Shown here one piece after another: positions 20,839-32,224 of a stretch of DNA of 64,000 nt. The DNA is from Tricholomella constricta. Taxonomy: Eukaryota; Basidiomycota; Agaricomycetes; Agaricales; Lyophyllaceae. How positions within the stretch are numbered: the first letter of the stretch is position 1; the number at the start of each line of letters is the position of its first letter. Under the pieces are notes generated by a model, which searched no databases, had not been told where the DNA came from, and saw only the letters and a list, made by a program, of their open reading frames with translations. The stretch is from positions 1,426,001 to 1,490,000 of the forward strand of contig JAACJP010000005.1 in NCBI GenBank assembly GCA_013368375.1. The letters are read 5' to 3'. A program made the position numbers and the translations under genes.

Positions 20839-23800
20839 CCTTTCTCTTGGTGCTGTTCTGCTGTGGCGCTGCATTTTTGGATTGGGAAGGTTTTTCGACT
20901 GTGTGACCTAACCCTGACTTTTGAGCCTGGTAGAGAGGTTTCGTTCCTAGATAAATTCATTAGCATGCACATAGTATTAGTTCAATATCTGCATTCTACA
21001 AGCTTGGCCCAATGTATTTATGTCTAGCCCCAAACTCTTGAGAATACGCAACATCCTATGTAGCTGAAATTAATCAAATCGATTTACTTTAACGCACGCG
21101 CGTGAGTATCATCAGCTTCAGTGGCTAGAAATATTTACTTTTTCCAAGTCATTTGCCACGCGGGCACTTTACAATATTCGATTTGCGATGGGCGTTGAAT
21201 TTTATCGCACGGCGACTCCAGCAATAGACGCGCTTCGCTGCGAACGAAGAATAATGCAAAGGGATGCCTCAAAGAGTTATGGCCTACGGTGCCGCAGGAT
21301 TCGTTCCTTGGGCGCCCTGCAGCGGATGATCAGAATTCAGCAGTACATTCTCAGTATAATACTTACCAGCACATTGAATAGAACGCAATACGTAAGACAA
21401 CTACTCGGTGTATCGATTTTAGTAGTTCTTGAGCCTTACAATTCTGCCCCCGGTAAAGAGTTGTTAAGATGTGCCCATTACAGAGCACGGCTCCTCCAGA
21501 ACCTGGCTCCATTCTGTATCGAAGCATAAACGTATTATATGTCACAAATCTAATGTACAAGGTAACATACTTCACATGTGTTATTCCATCTCTGGTCGAC
21601 TGTCCGTGGGTAGCGTTGGATCGGAAAAGCTATGATCACACTTCGTGCAAACAAAGAAAAGAACCATGCGCGTCTCCTTCCGCTTCGATTGGTCTTGGTA
21701 GAATACGGCACTGAAAAACAGTGGTCAGAAGGCTGAAGGCGCGCGATGACACAGACCAGCGCACTCTTCGTTGCCACACTGAGGGCAAGTGATGTTGGAG
21801 TGGGCCTGAATCGAGCATGTGTGTCAATAACAAGATACAGGCAGTAGAATACATACAAGGGTGGGATCAGAGCCCAGGTCCGTTGTCACACCAACTTGTT
21901 CTCTTCGAGATAGGTGAGCCGCCGCAAGGGCCTCGCTCCAGCGAAGGGGCTTACTTTGTTACCGTCAAGAGATCGTTCTTATATACACAGCTGTTGTCCC
22001 CAATCTCATCATATTGGCACATTCTGCATGCGTAGACCATAATTCGCCGTTGACTGTCGGCTTTTGGGTAGAGCAAATTGTTGCATTCCGAGCAGAAGTG
22101 AAGTGAAGCCTGTATAATCCATTATAAAAGGATTATGAGTTGGAAGGGAGGATAGTCAGACATACTGACCATGGTATTTAAGGTGTCCTCGAGCACGAGC
22201 AAGTGGGATAAAGGAGATGGCGGAGTGCAGTGCAGCAGCCGTCGCTGATCGCTCCATTGGTGCTGAGCTAAGCCGTCGGGTGGGATTCAGACTCCGCCTT
22301 GACTCCGCTGTCACGTAGAGTGCGAGTCAAAACCAACGAGTCAACACATATGCCAGTGCTACTGCTCTGCCTGAGACGACAACCTCCATAGACCCCGCCT
22401 GTACTGAAGTTGTCCGATCTTTCTATGCTGGACTCTGCTGCTTTCCTGGTGCCATGGAGACAAACGGGCAACTTTGAACACACAAGTGAAAGTGTCGTTA
22501 TAGCATTATCTGGACGATTCGATTATCGAACCGCGTCTCTCGCCAGACATTGATGGCGTGTGAGGAGTCGACGTGGACGCGCCATATGGCGAGTGAGTTT
22601 CCATTTGAAATCTCTATGACCCACCGCATTCACAAACATGGCAGTCATATTTCTTGCACATTCGGACTTCGCAAGGATGCCGCTGCCCTCATCGGGTCAA
22701 TGCTCAGCTCCAAGACATGACATCCACATGATCTTAGGCATATATGGCAATTCTACTCTGTTTCTCTGCTTACTGTTCAATGGCGAGGCGTTCCTTCTGT
22801 ACATCCACCACTGCATCGTTTCCGGGACGGTCCTTTGCGAGTCTTCGCCTGTTTGCACGGCCCGCCTCCAGCTATGATCGTACTATCTGCCAAGCATGAG
22901 GTGTCAAAGGCTGATGCGCCAACGTCGTCGAAGGCTTACGAGTCGACAAGTACGCCAAGGCAAATTGAACGATGTGCAATGACCTGCTAGGCGTACGTTG
23001 ATTCTGCCCTGCGACCTTCCTGGTCCTCTTCTGTCCTCCATGCTTCGCTGCGCCTCCAGGCGAATTCCGAACCAGGCCACCAATGAATGGCCTCAAAAGT
23101 TGACATCGACAGGCTACCTTTGGATCTCCAAAGGCCTCGGGGATGCGTTTGCATCGGGTTACAGCTTTAGGAATTGACGACGATCCCATCGTCCCTTTAC
23201 AAAATTTGTGTTCTGTTTCCAGCATTTCGCGCTTCTACCATGGCCTTTTACACCGTGCGACAACTTCTAAAATCTGAGCCATGTCTTTGTCCACGAGAAG
23301 ATGATTCGTAACCGGAAGCTTCGAGACTTTCCATTTCTTATACTGACGGGTGGATGGTTGGTCATCTGTAAGACCGCTCTACATATCTGGGCTGTGGCTT
23401 ATCTTTATTGCACTGCACGTCACTCGCCCAACAGAACCATGTGACACTCCGGGATATCCAAATGCATATATGTCGACGTATAGTGACAGCTCTGACGCCG
23501 CCTTTGATACCATTTGCCAACCTCGACATGTCAAAAGTTTAGTACACCCCACATGTCGAAATTTTTTCTCAACGCTTTATGGTGGCTGCTCCGGTGGACC
23601 TGTCAAAACATCCTTTAGCTATTTATCTTGTCACAAGTCCGAAGGCGTCTTCCCGCATCCCAAACTCATGTTTCTGCGCGTTATGACGGTTGTCGTGCAT
23701 TGTAACGAGATCCCACTGTAAACTCCAAAGATACCTCCGAGCGGAGTATGTTTATACCATCCAACTCCTGGAAAATACTCATCAACGCCGACTAATCAAC

Positions 23801-24536
23801 GCCTTGCTGGGACCGAATAATTTAAATGCTACACCCTTATCATCAACCTTGTGCCGCCGAAAGAAATCGAGTATCCTAGGAGAAACATGCCGTTTACCGC
23901 GCAACGACTGACATTTTCCTATCTAGTAAATGCATTTGCCTTTTCCTCCATGGCTTTCTATTACCTTCAGGCTGAAGATCTGATCCTAGTGCTAACGTGA
24001 TAGTCGCCATACTCTCGGCTCGCTCGGTTAAAGATTGAAAATTTACAGAAGTACACATTTCCGTGTCGATCGAGTGACAGTGATGGTTCGATCGGGCTTT
24101 TATGTGGTACCAAAGGGGATGTCAATTTGCTACGCATATCTACACCTATCGTAAGTTGTCTAGATTTGTCCAAAACTGTTTCAAAGTGTGTTTACGGGCC
24201 GGTTGGCAGCAACCAGGGAAACGAGTTAGCTTTGGAGCGTTTGAATGGTTTTGCAACGAACCTAGAGACGGAGAAGAGGGACTCATGCGCCACCACTTAG
24301 ATGATTCCCGCAAGACCGACGCCGCTTAACGGAGCACGAGCGCTCGGCCAGATTGATGTCTACGTACGTATTAGAACTAATGCCCTCGCTTCCGTCATTC
24401 TTGGATTTCGCTGTGCAATCGGGCAACTGTGCCCGGCTACTATAAAACCCTTACTGTCTGTATTCTACTAGGTAGTGTTCCCATCTCCGTCCACCTCTCT
24501 CGCCTTCTACCCTTGCGGCGACGCCTCCTAAAAGAA
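20839..24536. other. Gene-poor region of 3.7 kb
   Basis: Between transporter copy 3 and the hydrophobin. Open frames here (for example 21188-21529 plus, 21550-21858 minus, 22872-23225 minus, 23350-23721 plus) are short and have no family motif or consistent splicing. I see no gene, no LTR and no tandem repeat. The last few hundred bases must contain the hydrophobin promoter. Confidence 0.45.
24441..24447 (+). promoter_or_regulatory. TATA box of the hydrophobin gene
   Basis: tataaaa lies 96 bp before the hydrophobin start codon, a usual distance for a strongly expressed fungal gene with a short leader. Confidence 0.65.
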
Positions 24537-25124
24537 ATGAAGTTCACTGCTGTCTTTGCCGTCGCCGCCGCCGCCGCTGCTTCTGTGGGTGCCGTGCCCG
24601 CTGAGACGAACGCAAACCGTCTGGCTCGGGGTCTCACTCCTCTCCCTCCTGTTCGTAGGGCAACCCCCGTCGGAGGTTCGTGTGATTCCATACTTCAAGT
24701 ACATATACTTAACTCGTTTATCTCCTTCAGCTGCTAGGAGGTCATCACCTTCCGGAACCCCCTACCAGTGCAGCACTGGGCCTGTCCAATGCTGCAACAG
24801 CCTTACCACCAGCAGCAACCCCATTGCCAGTACTCTCATCGGTCTCCTCGGCGTTGTTGTCGGTCCCAATGTTGCAGTTGGCCTTACATGCTCTCCTCTT
24901 TCTGTCATCGGAATTGGTGGCAACTCCTGGTACGTGTCTTGACGTTTCACAACTTGGCCAGTTGATTTACGTTTTCATCAGCTCCCAACAAACTGTCTGC
25001 TGCCGGAACAACAACTTCAATGGCCTCATTGCTATTGGCTGCACACCCAGTACGTCGATTTTTGAAACGAGCGTGCTATATAAGTCCCTAACCTGGTTAC
25101 TACAAAGTCAACATCAACCTTTAG
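24537..25124 (+). CDS. Class I hydrophobin
   Basis: Small secreted amphipathic protein that self-assembles at air-water interfaces and coats aerial hyphae and fruit bodies. Start 24537 gives a signal peptide, MKFTAVFAVAAAAAASVGAV. The mature part holds eight cysteines in the class I pattern: YQCSTGPVQCCNSL, then GLTCSPLSV, NSCSQQ, TVCCRNNN and AIGCTP. Introns (about 24678-24730, 24929-24980, 25051-25107) fall between conserved segments, and the last exon encodes only INL and the stop at 25122-25124. Total about 125 residues. A TATA box precedes it. The signal peptide and full cysteine set indicate a functional gene. It stands alone here, though hydrophobins often occur in clusters. Confidence 0.93.
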
Positions 25125-27132
25125 CCACGTACGCTCCCGGACGGACAAAAACCATTCCGATTTTGATCTCCTCTCACCCGTGTTCTCCTCGCAGCCTATC
25201 TTACCATATCCACCTTCTCGGTCTTTTATCACAGTCGTACCACATTCGTTTAGTTAGTTTTCTGTTCTCACACATGTTGCATGATCAGAATACCATAGCC
25301 TGCACGGCGGCGTCTTGCCATGCAATTTCCAACCAGAACGAAGCCGAGAAGGCATGCGCGCGCATGGCCACCGAGCACCGAGACGTACGCCAGGGTTGTA
25401 ATAATGTGCTATTATCGCTTACTATATGGGATGCTTCGTATCTTCCGACCGCCTGGCCCGAGATTGCAGATGAAGAAGCGTTTCGTGGTTCGGGACTTCC
25501 TCTTCCGCGAACTAATCGGACGACCCCGACTTTTCTGGGATGACATGAACACTGGTGTGTTCGCTTGGGCTAAAGTCGCAGCAAAATGATCTTAGTAGAA
25601 GAAGGAATTCCAAAGGGCGCCGGATGTCTTGTGCGGCCAATGGAGTCACTGAGACCAGAAACTAGCCGACAGGTGCGTGCTCTCGGCCATCACATCACGA
25701 TACGGATACGCTTTGAAAATGGAAGGTGGTGTGGTGGGAACTCGGGAGGTCCAGACGGTGAGTAACAGGACCCTGGATTATCTAGACCCTTGATCCTAAT
25801 ATTTTGGCCCCGGAGACTAGGTACAATGCAGATAAATACTCAGAGAATGGACCAGAAGTGTGTACAACCTTGGTGAGATTTTATTCCTCGGAAATATGGC
25901 ATCCTGAATAGCGTTTTTAGGGAGAGACCGACAGCACAAATCTGGACAAAAATTGGACATTCGGGTAGAACATGTATCCAGACAAAAGTTCCATAATTGA
26001 GGACTATTGGGATCTAGCTTTGGGTCGGATAATCCGTGGCACTCGAGTAGCTTGGGAGTTCGGGTAGTTTAGAAGGAACCAAAGGACTTTCGTCGCTCAT
26101 CAATTATTGCGTAACGCGTGGGTGGGCGATGGTACTTACTTACGCTTGGTGGCGCTCTGCTTATTTGGGATGCGCCTTCTCCCTTCCGGCACATGCCGCA
26201 GACTTCGATATAGCCCGCCATTGTCCTCCACAAGGCCCGGCCCTCTTCACATGGTTCCTTGACAATTGAACATGCCATTGGCTTGTCTGGAGTGCGTCGA
26301 AGCCCATTCAGTGCATGATTTTACCTAACCTTTTGGCGATGTTTTTCTCGCTATCCTTGTTAGTTTTTCAAGTCATCAAGGTCATGGGTTTTTCAATTTC
26401 TTGACTTTGCCATATGCGTGCATTTCCCTTGATTTTTGCAACGAGTGGAGACACCGTTAGACTCGAATCCCAGCCATCCTCATGGTGAATTACCATGTTT
26501 TACTACTAATGTAGTACTTAATGGAGCGGCACTCGATGTTGAATCAAAATTTTTGTGGTTCCATTCTGATTCGGGTAAGTAATGACCAAGAGTCACTTGA
26601 TGCTGTAACGATAGTGGCTGTTTCGAGCCCAAGACGCCGTCGACAAGACGCTCACACTCGGGACCAGATACAGATTGGTATTAGGAGGGTGAATAACTTA
26701 GTCAAGTTTATCTGGGCAAACGGTGTTTATCTTTAAACTCAGCGACAGTCTAGCCAAACGACTATAACCTTGAGCCTAGTTTTAAATTATACGACGGAGA
26801 GTCGTCAAACTAGCTCTGGTAGGTAATTGTCGAGGAATTGAAGCCTGGCTGACACTGGGATGTTAGTCCTAATTGCCCGTCGATAATCATTCTCGAATGC
26901 TGGATTATTCCAAGCTGGTGTAAGAAAATGAGACGGCCGTTGCGAGGCCCAATTCCCTTTCTTGTCATGAGCAGACTCGCTGGGAGGTTTCATTAGCTGA
27001 CCGGCATTTTCCGCAATGCGGTCAAACCTTATCTAAGGACTAGCAAGCCACCGCGGTAATAGCCGAGTGTACCGAATTTCCCTTTCCACAGTATCGAAAA
27101 CAGAGGCAATCAAGAGCTCGTCGACGGACACA
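25125..27132. other. Intergenic stretch of 2 kb
   Basis: No recognisable coding sequence between the hydrophobin and eL27. Open frames at 25320-25589 and 26805-26993 lack family motifs. The 3' part holds the eL27 promoter. Confidence 0.45.
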
Positions 27133-27761
27133 ATGGTAAAAGGTATGCTGCTCGATGATTATATGGCTGGACCTCGTTACTTACATCAATCTCAGTATAC
27201 AAGCCCGGCAAGGTACATATGATCGCACCTGGCCATGTCGCACCGTAGGCTTAACTCTCCAATCAGGTCGCAATCGTGCTTCAAGGCCGTCAAGCCGGCA
27301 AGAAAGTAGTTGTCATCAAGCAGGTCGACGAGGGTACCAAGGAGCGGCCATATCCCCATGCCGTCGTTGCTGGAATTGAGCGGTACCCCCGGAAGGTGAC
27401 AAGGCGTATGGGGCAGAAAAAATTGGCAATGCGGAGCAAAGTAAAGCCTTTCATCAAGGTGCGTTGCATTATACGTCTTTTTCCTGCGATCAACCTAACG
27501 AAAATCTGGATCCTAGATCGTCAACTACTCGCACCTTTTCCCCACCCGCTACGCTCTTGAGTTGGAAGGTCTGAAGGGCTCTGTGGCTCACGATACCTTC
27601 AAGGAGCCCACACAACGGGAGAACGCCAAGAAGACCATCAAGAAGCTGTTAGAAGAGCGGTACACCGCCGGAAAGAACAAGTGGTTCTTCCAACCGCTGA
27701 GGGTGGGTGCCCTTGTCGCGTCTTATTTGCACCTCGACTGACAATACTCCTGTAGTTCTGA
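27133..27761 (+). CDS. RPL27: 60S ribosomal protein eL27
   Basis: Structural protein of the large cytosolic ribosomal subunit. Exon 1 is only MVK, a small-first-exon layout common in fungal ribosomal protein genes. Exon 2 is YKPGK. The main exon reads [19 protein letters not shown], then [19 protein letters not shown] and [10 protein letters not shown]. The next exon continues [18 protein letters not shown] and [10 protein letters not shown], and the last exon supplies the final Phe and TGA (27759-27761). Total about 135 residues, the usual length for eL27. The [11 protein letters not shown] terminus is diagnostic. Confidence 0.97.
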
Positions 27762-28059
27762 GGTGTTCCTTTTTGTTGTTGGATAAGGACCCATAAAATC
27801 TCTGTATGCATCATGACACCCATGCCACGACATGCGCATTATTCATCACCGACTCTGTCTGATCTGAGCGCATTTCGAGTGAACTAGATGTCGTACGAAC
27901 TGAGTAGGACTGTGTCGAAGTCAATGCAAATCATTGCTTCTCCCCGCTCGAGTCGCGTATATAAGGACCGACAACATATTTCCAGCGCAATAACGTCACT
28001 CCACAGATCTTCCTACTTTGGATTTGAAAAGCAGAACGTGCGCGCCATCCTCACATCCA

Positions 28060-28400
28060 TGAGCGCGCGCGCCCCTGAGTGCTCTACTTGCTTGTGACAC
28101 AGCTCGTCCTCGACCTCACGCCGCTCCAGCGTCTTCTTTTCCCGAAGCTTTCGCTCACTCAATCAAAGGAGCCATTTCTAGACTTCTCGCCCTTGAAATT
28201 GGTGTACCTTTCCGTCGTCGTGCTCACGTACTTGTTTCCTGTGCATCCTAGATCCAAGGGCCTGATGGACGCCTTCAACGTTGCGTTGTATAATAGTCTG
28301 CGCAGCGAGGTGGATCCCATGTTGGTGGACTGCGCGAGAACGGATGATTGCAGAAGAACGTTGGGCTTCACTACTTTGGGCCTGGTGGTATAACTTCTAC
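28060..28400 (+). pseudogene. Relic of the carrier-like gene found at 30530
   Basis: The frame at 28079-28393 contains LDLTPLQRLLFPKL and SLRSEVDPMLVDCARTDD, which parallel SLVLTPLQRLLLPQI and RLRDEADPYLSLVDCAKRM of the intact gene 3 kb downstream, in the same order and orientation. The first and last thirds are missing and the tail loses the EEGYGTMFRAWW block through frame drift. It is a partial, diverged duplicate, separated from its relative by the dienelactone hydrolase gene. Confidence 0.7.
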
Positions 28401-28710
28401 TGGTGCTGGCGGGCGGCACTGTAGCTCGAAGTACATCCTATTCTGCTCCTTGCTTGATGTTCCGCTGTCAAGATGCCTTGACTCCTGTATTCTAGGACAG
28501 CGTGGACGACAAAGATAAAACTCCGATTCTCTTCTGCTGGGCAACTTCCGAATCTTTGCGCACCGGTCGATTGAACTCGAATCCGCTGACCTTGAATCTG
28601 TATCGTGCGTGCGAGCCAGAGCTTGGCGTTCCCAAGGGCTGCACGGAAATAAGCTATAACCAGGTATGTTTTCATGGCTTCAGACCAAAACTTCCATAAA
28701 GGTAATAATG
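28401..28710. other. Intergenic stretch
   Basis: About 310 bp between the carrier relic and the 3' end of the minus-strand hydrolase gene; nothing recognised. Confidence 0.4.
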
Positions 28711-29899
28711 CTAATGCGCTCTCAACCATTCGACCGCCGCGAAGAACGCTCCTTCTTTAGCTGCCTTTGCAACGGGGTCCGACTGTGTAGGTGATGCGTC
28801 AGTTGGATCGATGCGCAGGAATAGAGTGAAGGTCACTGACCAAGTTCGCTCGCACAGCGAAACCATGAGCCACACCAGGGAAGAAGGTGCGGTTATATCC
28901 GGGTTCATATTTGCCGTCAGCTAGGATCCCATCAACAATTGCTTGCGTCGCCGGTGGGAAGGCAACGTCCAGTTCAGCTCTGGAGAAATATGGTCATGAA
29001 ACGGAACTCCGTCCAATATCAACAAGGATGCCTCACGAGTTGATCTGAATAGGTACGTGAGAATTGGCCAGCAAAGTGGTGAAGTCGTCGGGGATCGTGA
29101 GGAGAGATGGATGCGCCATGGTACCAACTTTCACAAGATTCTGCTGGGAGAGTCGGGTTGTATACAAGCCTGGTTAGTAAATTTTGGGTCAAATAAGAAG
29201 ATTATCCTGATGGGCAAGCATCGAAATCTACCTCCAAAGCAGTATCCAGTGGCAGCAAACTCCTTGAATCCCTCTTTTTTGAGCCCTTCGATGGTGGCGA
29301 GCAAAACTGGGAAAGTCTGGGTTTCACCGTGGTTAGGCAACCACGCCGTCATGTTGAACTGTCAAGGTACGAGGACAGTACTGAATGAAGTATACAGTTC
29401 AACCTACGGTTGGGTCATCGACAGGGACTGTCAACCTTGAAGTAATCAGGAATGAAGGTATCGAAGCCGTTCGCAGCGAAGTCGTCGGCCATAAGCTATT
29501 TTACGACTCAGAATGAACAGAGCTCAGGATACAGTTAGTATATGTCGACCTTGCTGTTGACCAAGGGCAGGCCAAATATGTCTTCGGAGTAAGGTAAGGT
29601 TCGTGCGTCTTCCAGAAGCACAAACGCGGCTTACCTGTCAAGAACAGCAGTGCTCGACGAGGATCAGAGGGACGATGAGCCTTGGCGACGTAGGTGTTGA
29701 CTCCATTAATAGTCTTCATGACGCCTGGCAACAGGGATCAAGTAATAGTACGCGTCTCCTGACGTAGTGACCTGGCCTTACCCTTGGGAGTCCCTTCGAA
29801 AGTCACACCCTTAATGCAAGCCGCTGTTAAAGGGATAAACGCAGCCGCCGCGCTAGAGACAAGGACCGCCAAGAATGTGAGAGGAGCAAAAAGGTTCAT
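28711..29899 (-). CDS. Dienelactone hydrolase family protein, secreted or membrane-routed
   Basis: Alpha/beta hydrolase of the dienelactone hydrolase (AIM2-like) family, which cleaves lactone or ester bonds. Start 29899 gives a signal-like N-terminus (MNLFAPLTFLAVLVSSAAAA). Seven introns separate VMKTINGVNTYVAKAHRP, DIFGLPLVNSK, LMADDFAANGFDTFIPDYF, FNMTAWLPNHGETQTFPV, FAATGYCFGG, KVGTMAHPSLLTIPDDF, HVPIQINS, AELDVAFPP, FFPGVAHGFAVRANL and AFFAAVEWLRAH. The family triad is complete: Cys in GYCFGG, Asp in ELDVAF, His in AHGF. The stop is at 28711. About 270 residues. The likely signal peptide is unusual for the family, whose members are mostly cytosolic, and hints at an extracellular or secretory role. 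Natural substrate unknown. Confidence 0.85.
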
Positions 29900-30529
29900 C
29901 GCAGTGAGAGTTTTCAACACAAGGAAGCGTCGAAACGCTGAGAAAGACACAGCCCATGTTTTATAGCAAACTCTGCCCAGAGATAGAACCATGTGTAGCA
30001 TGTGTACATCTAGGCTGCTGACGAAGAGGTATACCTTTTTTGCCATCTGTTCTGACCCCGAAGCTGCAAATGGATCAGTCCTGTCTTCGTTGAGAATACT
30101 TAGTCAGAGACTGGGAGAACCATTGGCGTTCGACGAGCAACAAAGAAGTCGGGTAGTCGGGAGTGTGTCAGGGTACAGTGAGCGCCGATTTTTGTCAATG
30201 TTCTTGGCCCGCAGCGTGGGATGGCCGCGCACTTTTCGCCATCACAATCTCTAGGCTCTCAAAACCCTCTGGACAGATAAATCATTCGTTTCTCCTTACT
30301 GTACCACTATCACTAAGCTCTTTCCCATCTCCCGCAACAGCTCATAACACCGACGTACACCATACTGGTACTTAACAATACTTGCGACGCAACCTGATCT
30401 TGATGCGACTGCGCAATAACACATCACGCTTGACTCGATCAACAACGGCACCGTTATACACGGATCCTGGGTCTACTTAAACAAGGCTGGCTCTGAAAGA
30501 GGCCTCATTATAATTCCCTCATCCGAGTC
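29900..30529. promoter_or_regulatory. Divergent intergenic region
   Basis: 630 bp between the minus-strand hydrolase and the plus-strand carrier-like gene, expected to hold both promoters. No motif was assigned with confidence. Confidence 0.4.
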
Positions 30530-32073
30530 ATGCTTAAAGTTACTACTATGGGTGGTCAACTCGACTCACAGCCGAATCTGCTGGTTATACTGCCAATTGC
30601 TGTTCTCCAATTGTTTATCATCATCGCTATCACCGTCCCGCTGGCCGGTGCGCTTGTGCGCTACAGGGCAAACTACAGCCCTAAGGCTGTCCAGCTAAGC
30701 GCCGAGGAGGAAAGCGTTCATAACCGCACTGGCCCGGTCATCGGAGGGTACTTCGCGATGCTGAAGAGAGTCTACAGGATGGAGGTAATTTGGATCCATA
30801 CCTCAGCTTTTCTGGACAATGATGAAACTTGACGGTACAGGGCTGGGCTGGACTTTACAAGGGCACGAGTGCGTGTTTGCTCTCATTCTCGCTGGCGTTA
30901 TCAACTGACTACGCCGAATCATCAACAGTGCCCGTGGCATTCGTCGGAGTCTTCTTCTCGCTTGTAGCTGTGGTACATATGATGATTTACGGGCGTGGTG
31001 TGACAGATGTTGGACCATTGGTATGCATGTTATTGTTCAAGTCCGTCTCTGGTATTGAGGAACATTTCTACAGGTATTGTTCGCATTCAGCATCGCCTCG
31101 ATGCTCATCTCCCTGCCTTTTTCAATTTTGACCTACCGGTGAGCATGTGTCCATTTCAGATCTGAAGGCAATAGATCCGACTGCCACTATCCAGCGCAAT
31201 GACCACACCCTACAAGCTGCCGTACTTTGGTTTGAGGCAAAGCCTGCGCGTTCTGCTAACGCCTGCTGAGCGCGCCCGTCCATGGATTCTTTACCTGACA
31301 CCCGGTCTCCTTATCACCAACCTCCTGATCACCGCCCTATCGAGCTTGGTCCTCACACCGCTTCAACGCCTTCTCCTTCCCCAGATCCCACGAACTAGAG
31401 ACGACATCGACAATATCTTCATCCTAAGAGCGTCAATCTACTTCATACTACTCGTCCTCGGAACATCAGTTCTCGTGCCGTTGCAAGTCATGATGATGCG
31501 ACTCGCACTCCAACGCAACCATGAAAGGCCTGAGGGCGTGGTTTCCGCCAGGGAACACCTTGCGGTCTACGCGCCTGAAGAGGATGTCATTGGGTTTGTC
31601 GTTATTCCGTATCCGCTCGCGGGATATTAACTGATAGGCTGTGTTTCTTAGGCTGCGGGATGAGGCAGACCCGTATCTGAGCCTCGTGGATTGCGCAAAG
31701 CGGATGGTTGCTGAAGAAGGCTACGGAACGATGTTCCGTGCTTGGTGGATCACATTTATTCCTTTGCTGATGGCGGGCATTGCTGTAGCAGGAACAAAAC
31801 CAGGTATAGCGCTGGCCGTAGAATGATTGTGGGTGTGGTTTATTCATGTAGATCTGGAGACTATGATGGCAATGTTTGGGGTCGCGTTTGTAAGTATTGA
31901 TAGCACCCCCAACTCAATGTACATTCCTTCATCGCTTCTAGAGGCTTATCTTTGAGAGGGGTTCAAGGAAATTTCAGAACAAGGTACGAGAACACAGTGC
32001 AAATAGTTCATTGTCAGGTAATTATAAGCTTGGACATCGAGAGTTGTTTGCCATCGAAGGGCAACATCAATAG
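30530..32073 (+). CDS. Mitochondrial-carrier-like membrane protein (divergent)
   Basis: The protein has three loosely repeated units as in mitochondrial carriers. Near the N-terminus VPLAGALVRYRANYSPK is followed by GYFAMLKRVYRMEGWAGLYKG, the carrier pattern of a helix, a charged turn and an EGxxGLYKG loop. The middle has YFGLRQSLRVLLTPAERARP and LTPLQRLLLPQIPRTRDD. The third unit reads DPYLSLVDCAKRMVAEEGYG then TMFRAWWITFIPLLMAG. The canonical Px[DE]xx[KR] signatures are largely absent, so transport may be lost or specialised, as in Ugo1-type proteins. Exons are at about 30530-30783, 30838-31020, 31075-31130, 31196-31600, 31652-31810 and 31851 onward. The last exon boundaries are uncertain; the end given assumes a GT-AG intron at 31891-31941. 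A degraded partial copy lies at 28060-28400. Confidence 0.6.
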
Positions 32074-32224
32074 ATTACGTGATCGTTAATTAAACCGGAG
32101 CGAGTGGAAAGTCCAATATCATTCCTTCTACGAGTCCTAGTCAAGGCCGAGGTCGTATAACTCGTTGAGCTAATAGGCTCTCCTCCCAACCCATTGGCCA
32201 AATATTTACATTTGAGCCACTTGC

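Noticed and set aside
22872..23225. 117-codon minus-strand frame in the gene-poor region
   Set aside because: No start context, splice partners or family motif; length is within chance expectation for this stretch.
25260..25589. Open frames just downstream of the hydrophobin, considered as an extra exon
   Set aside because: The hydrophobin is complete at 25124 with all eight cysteines, and no in-frame splice links it to this stretch.
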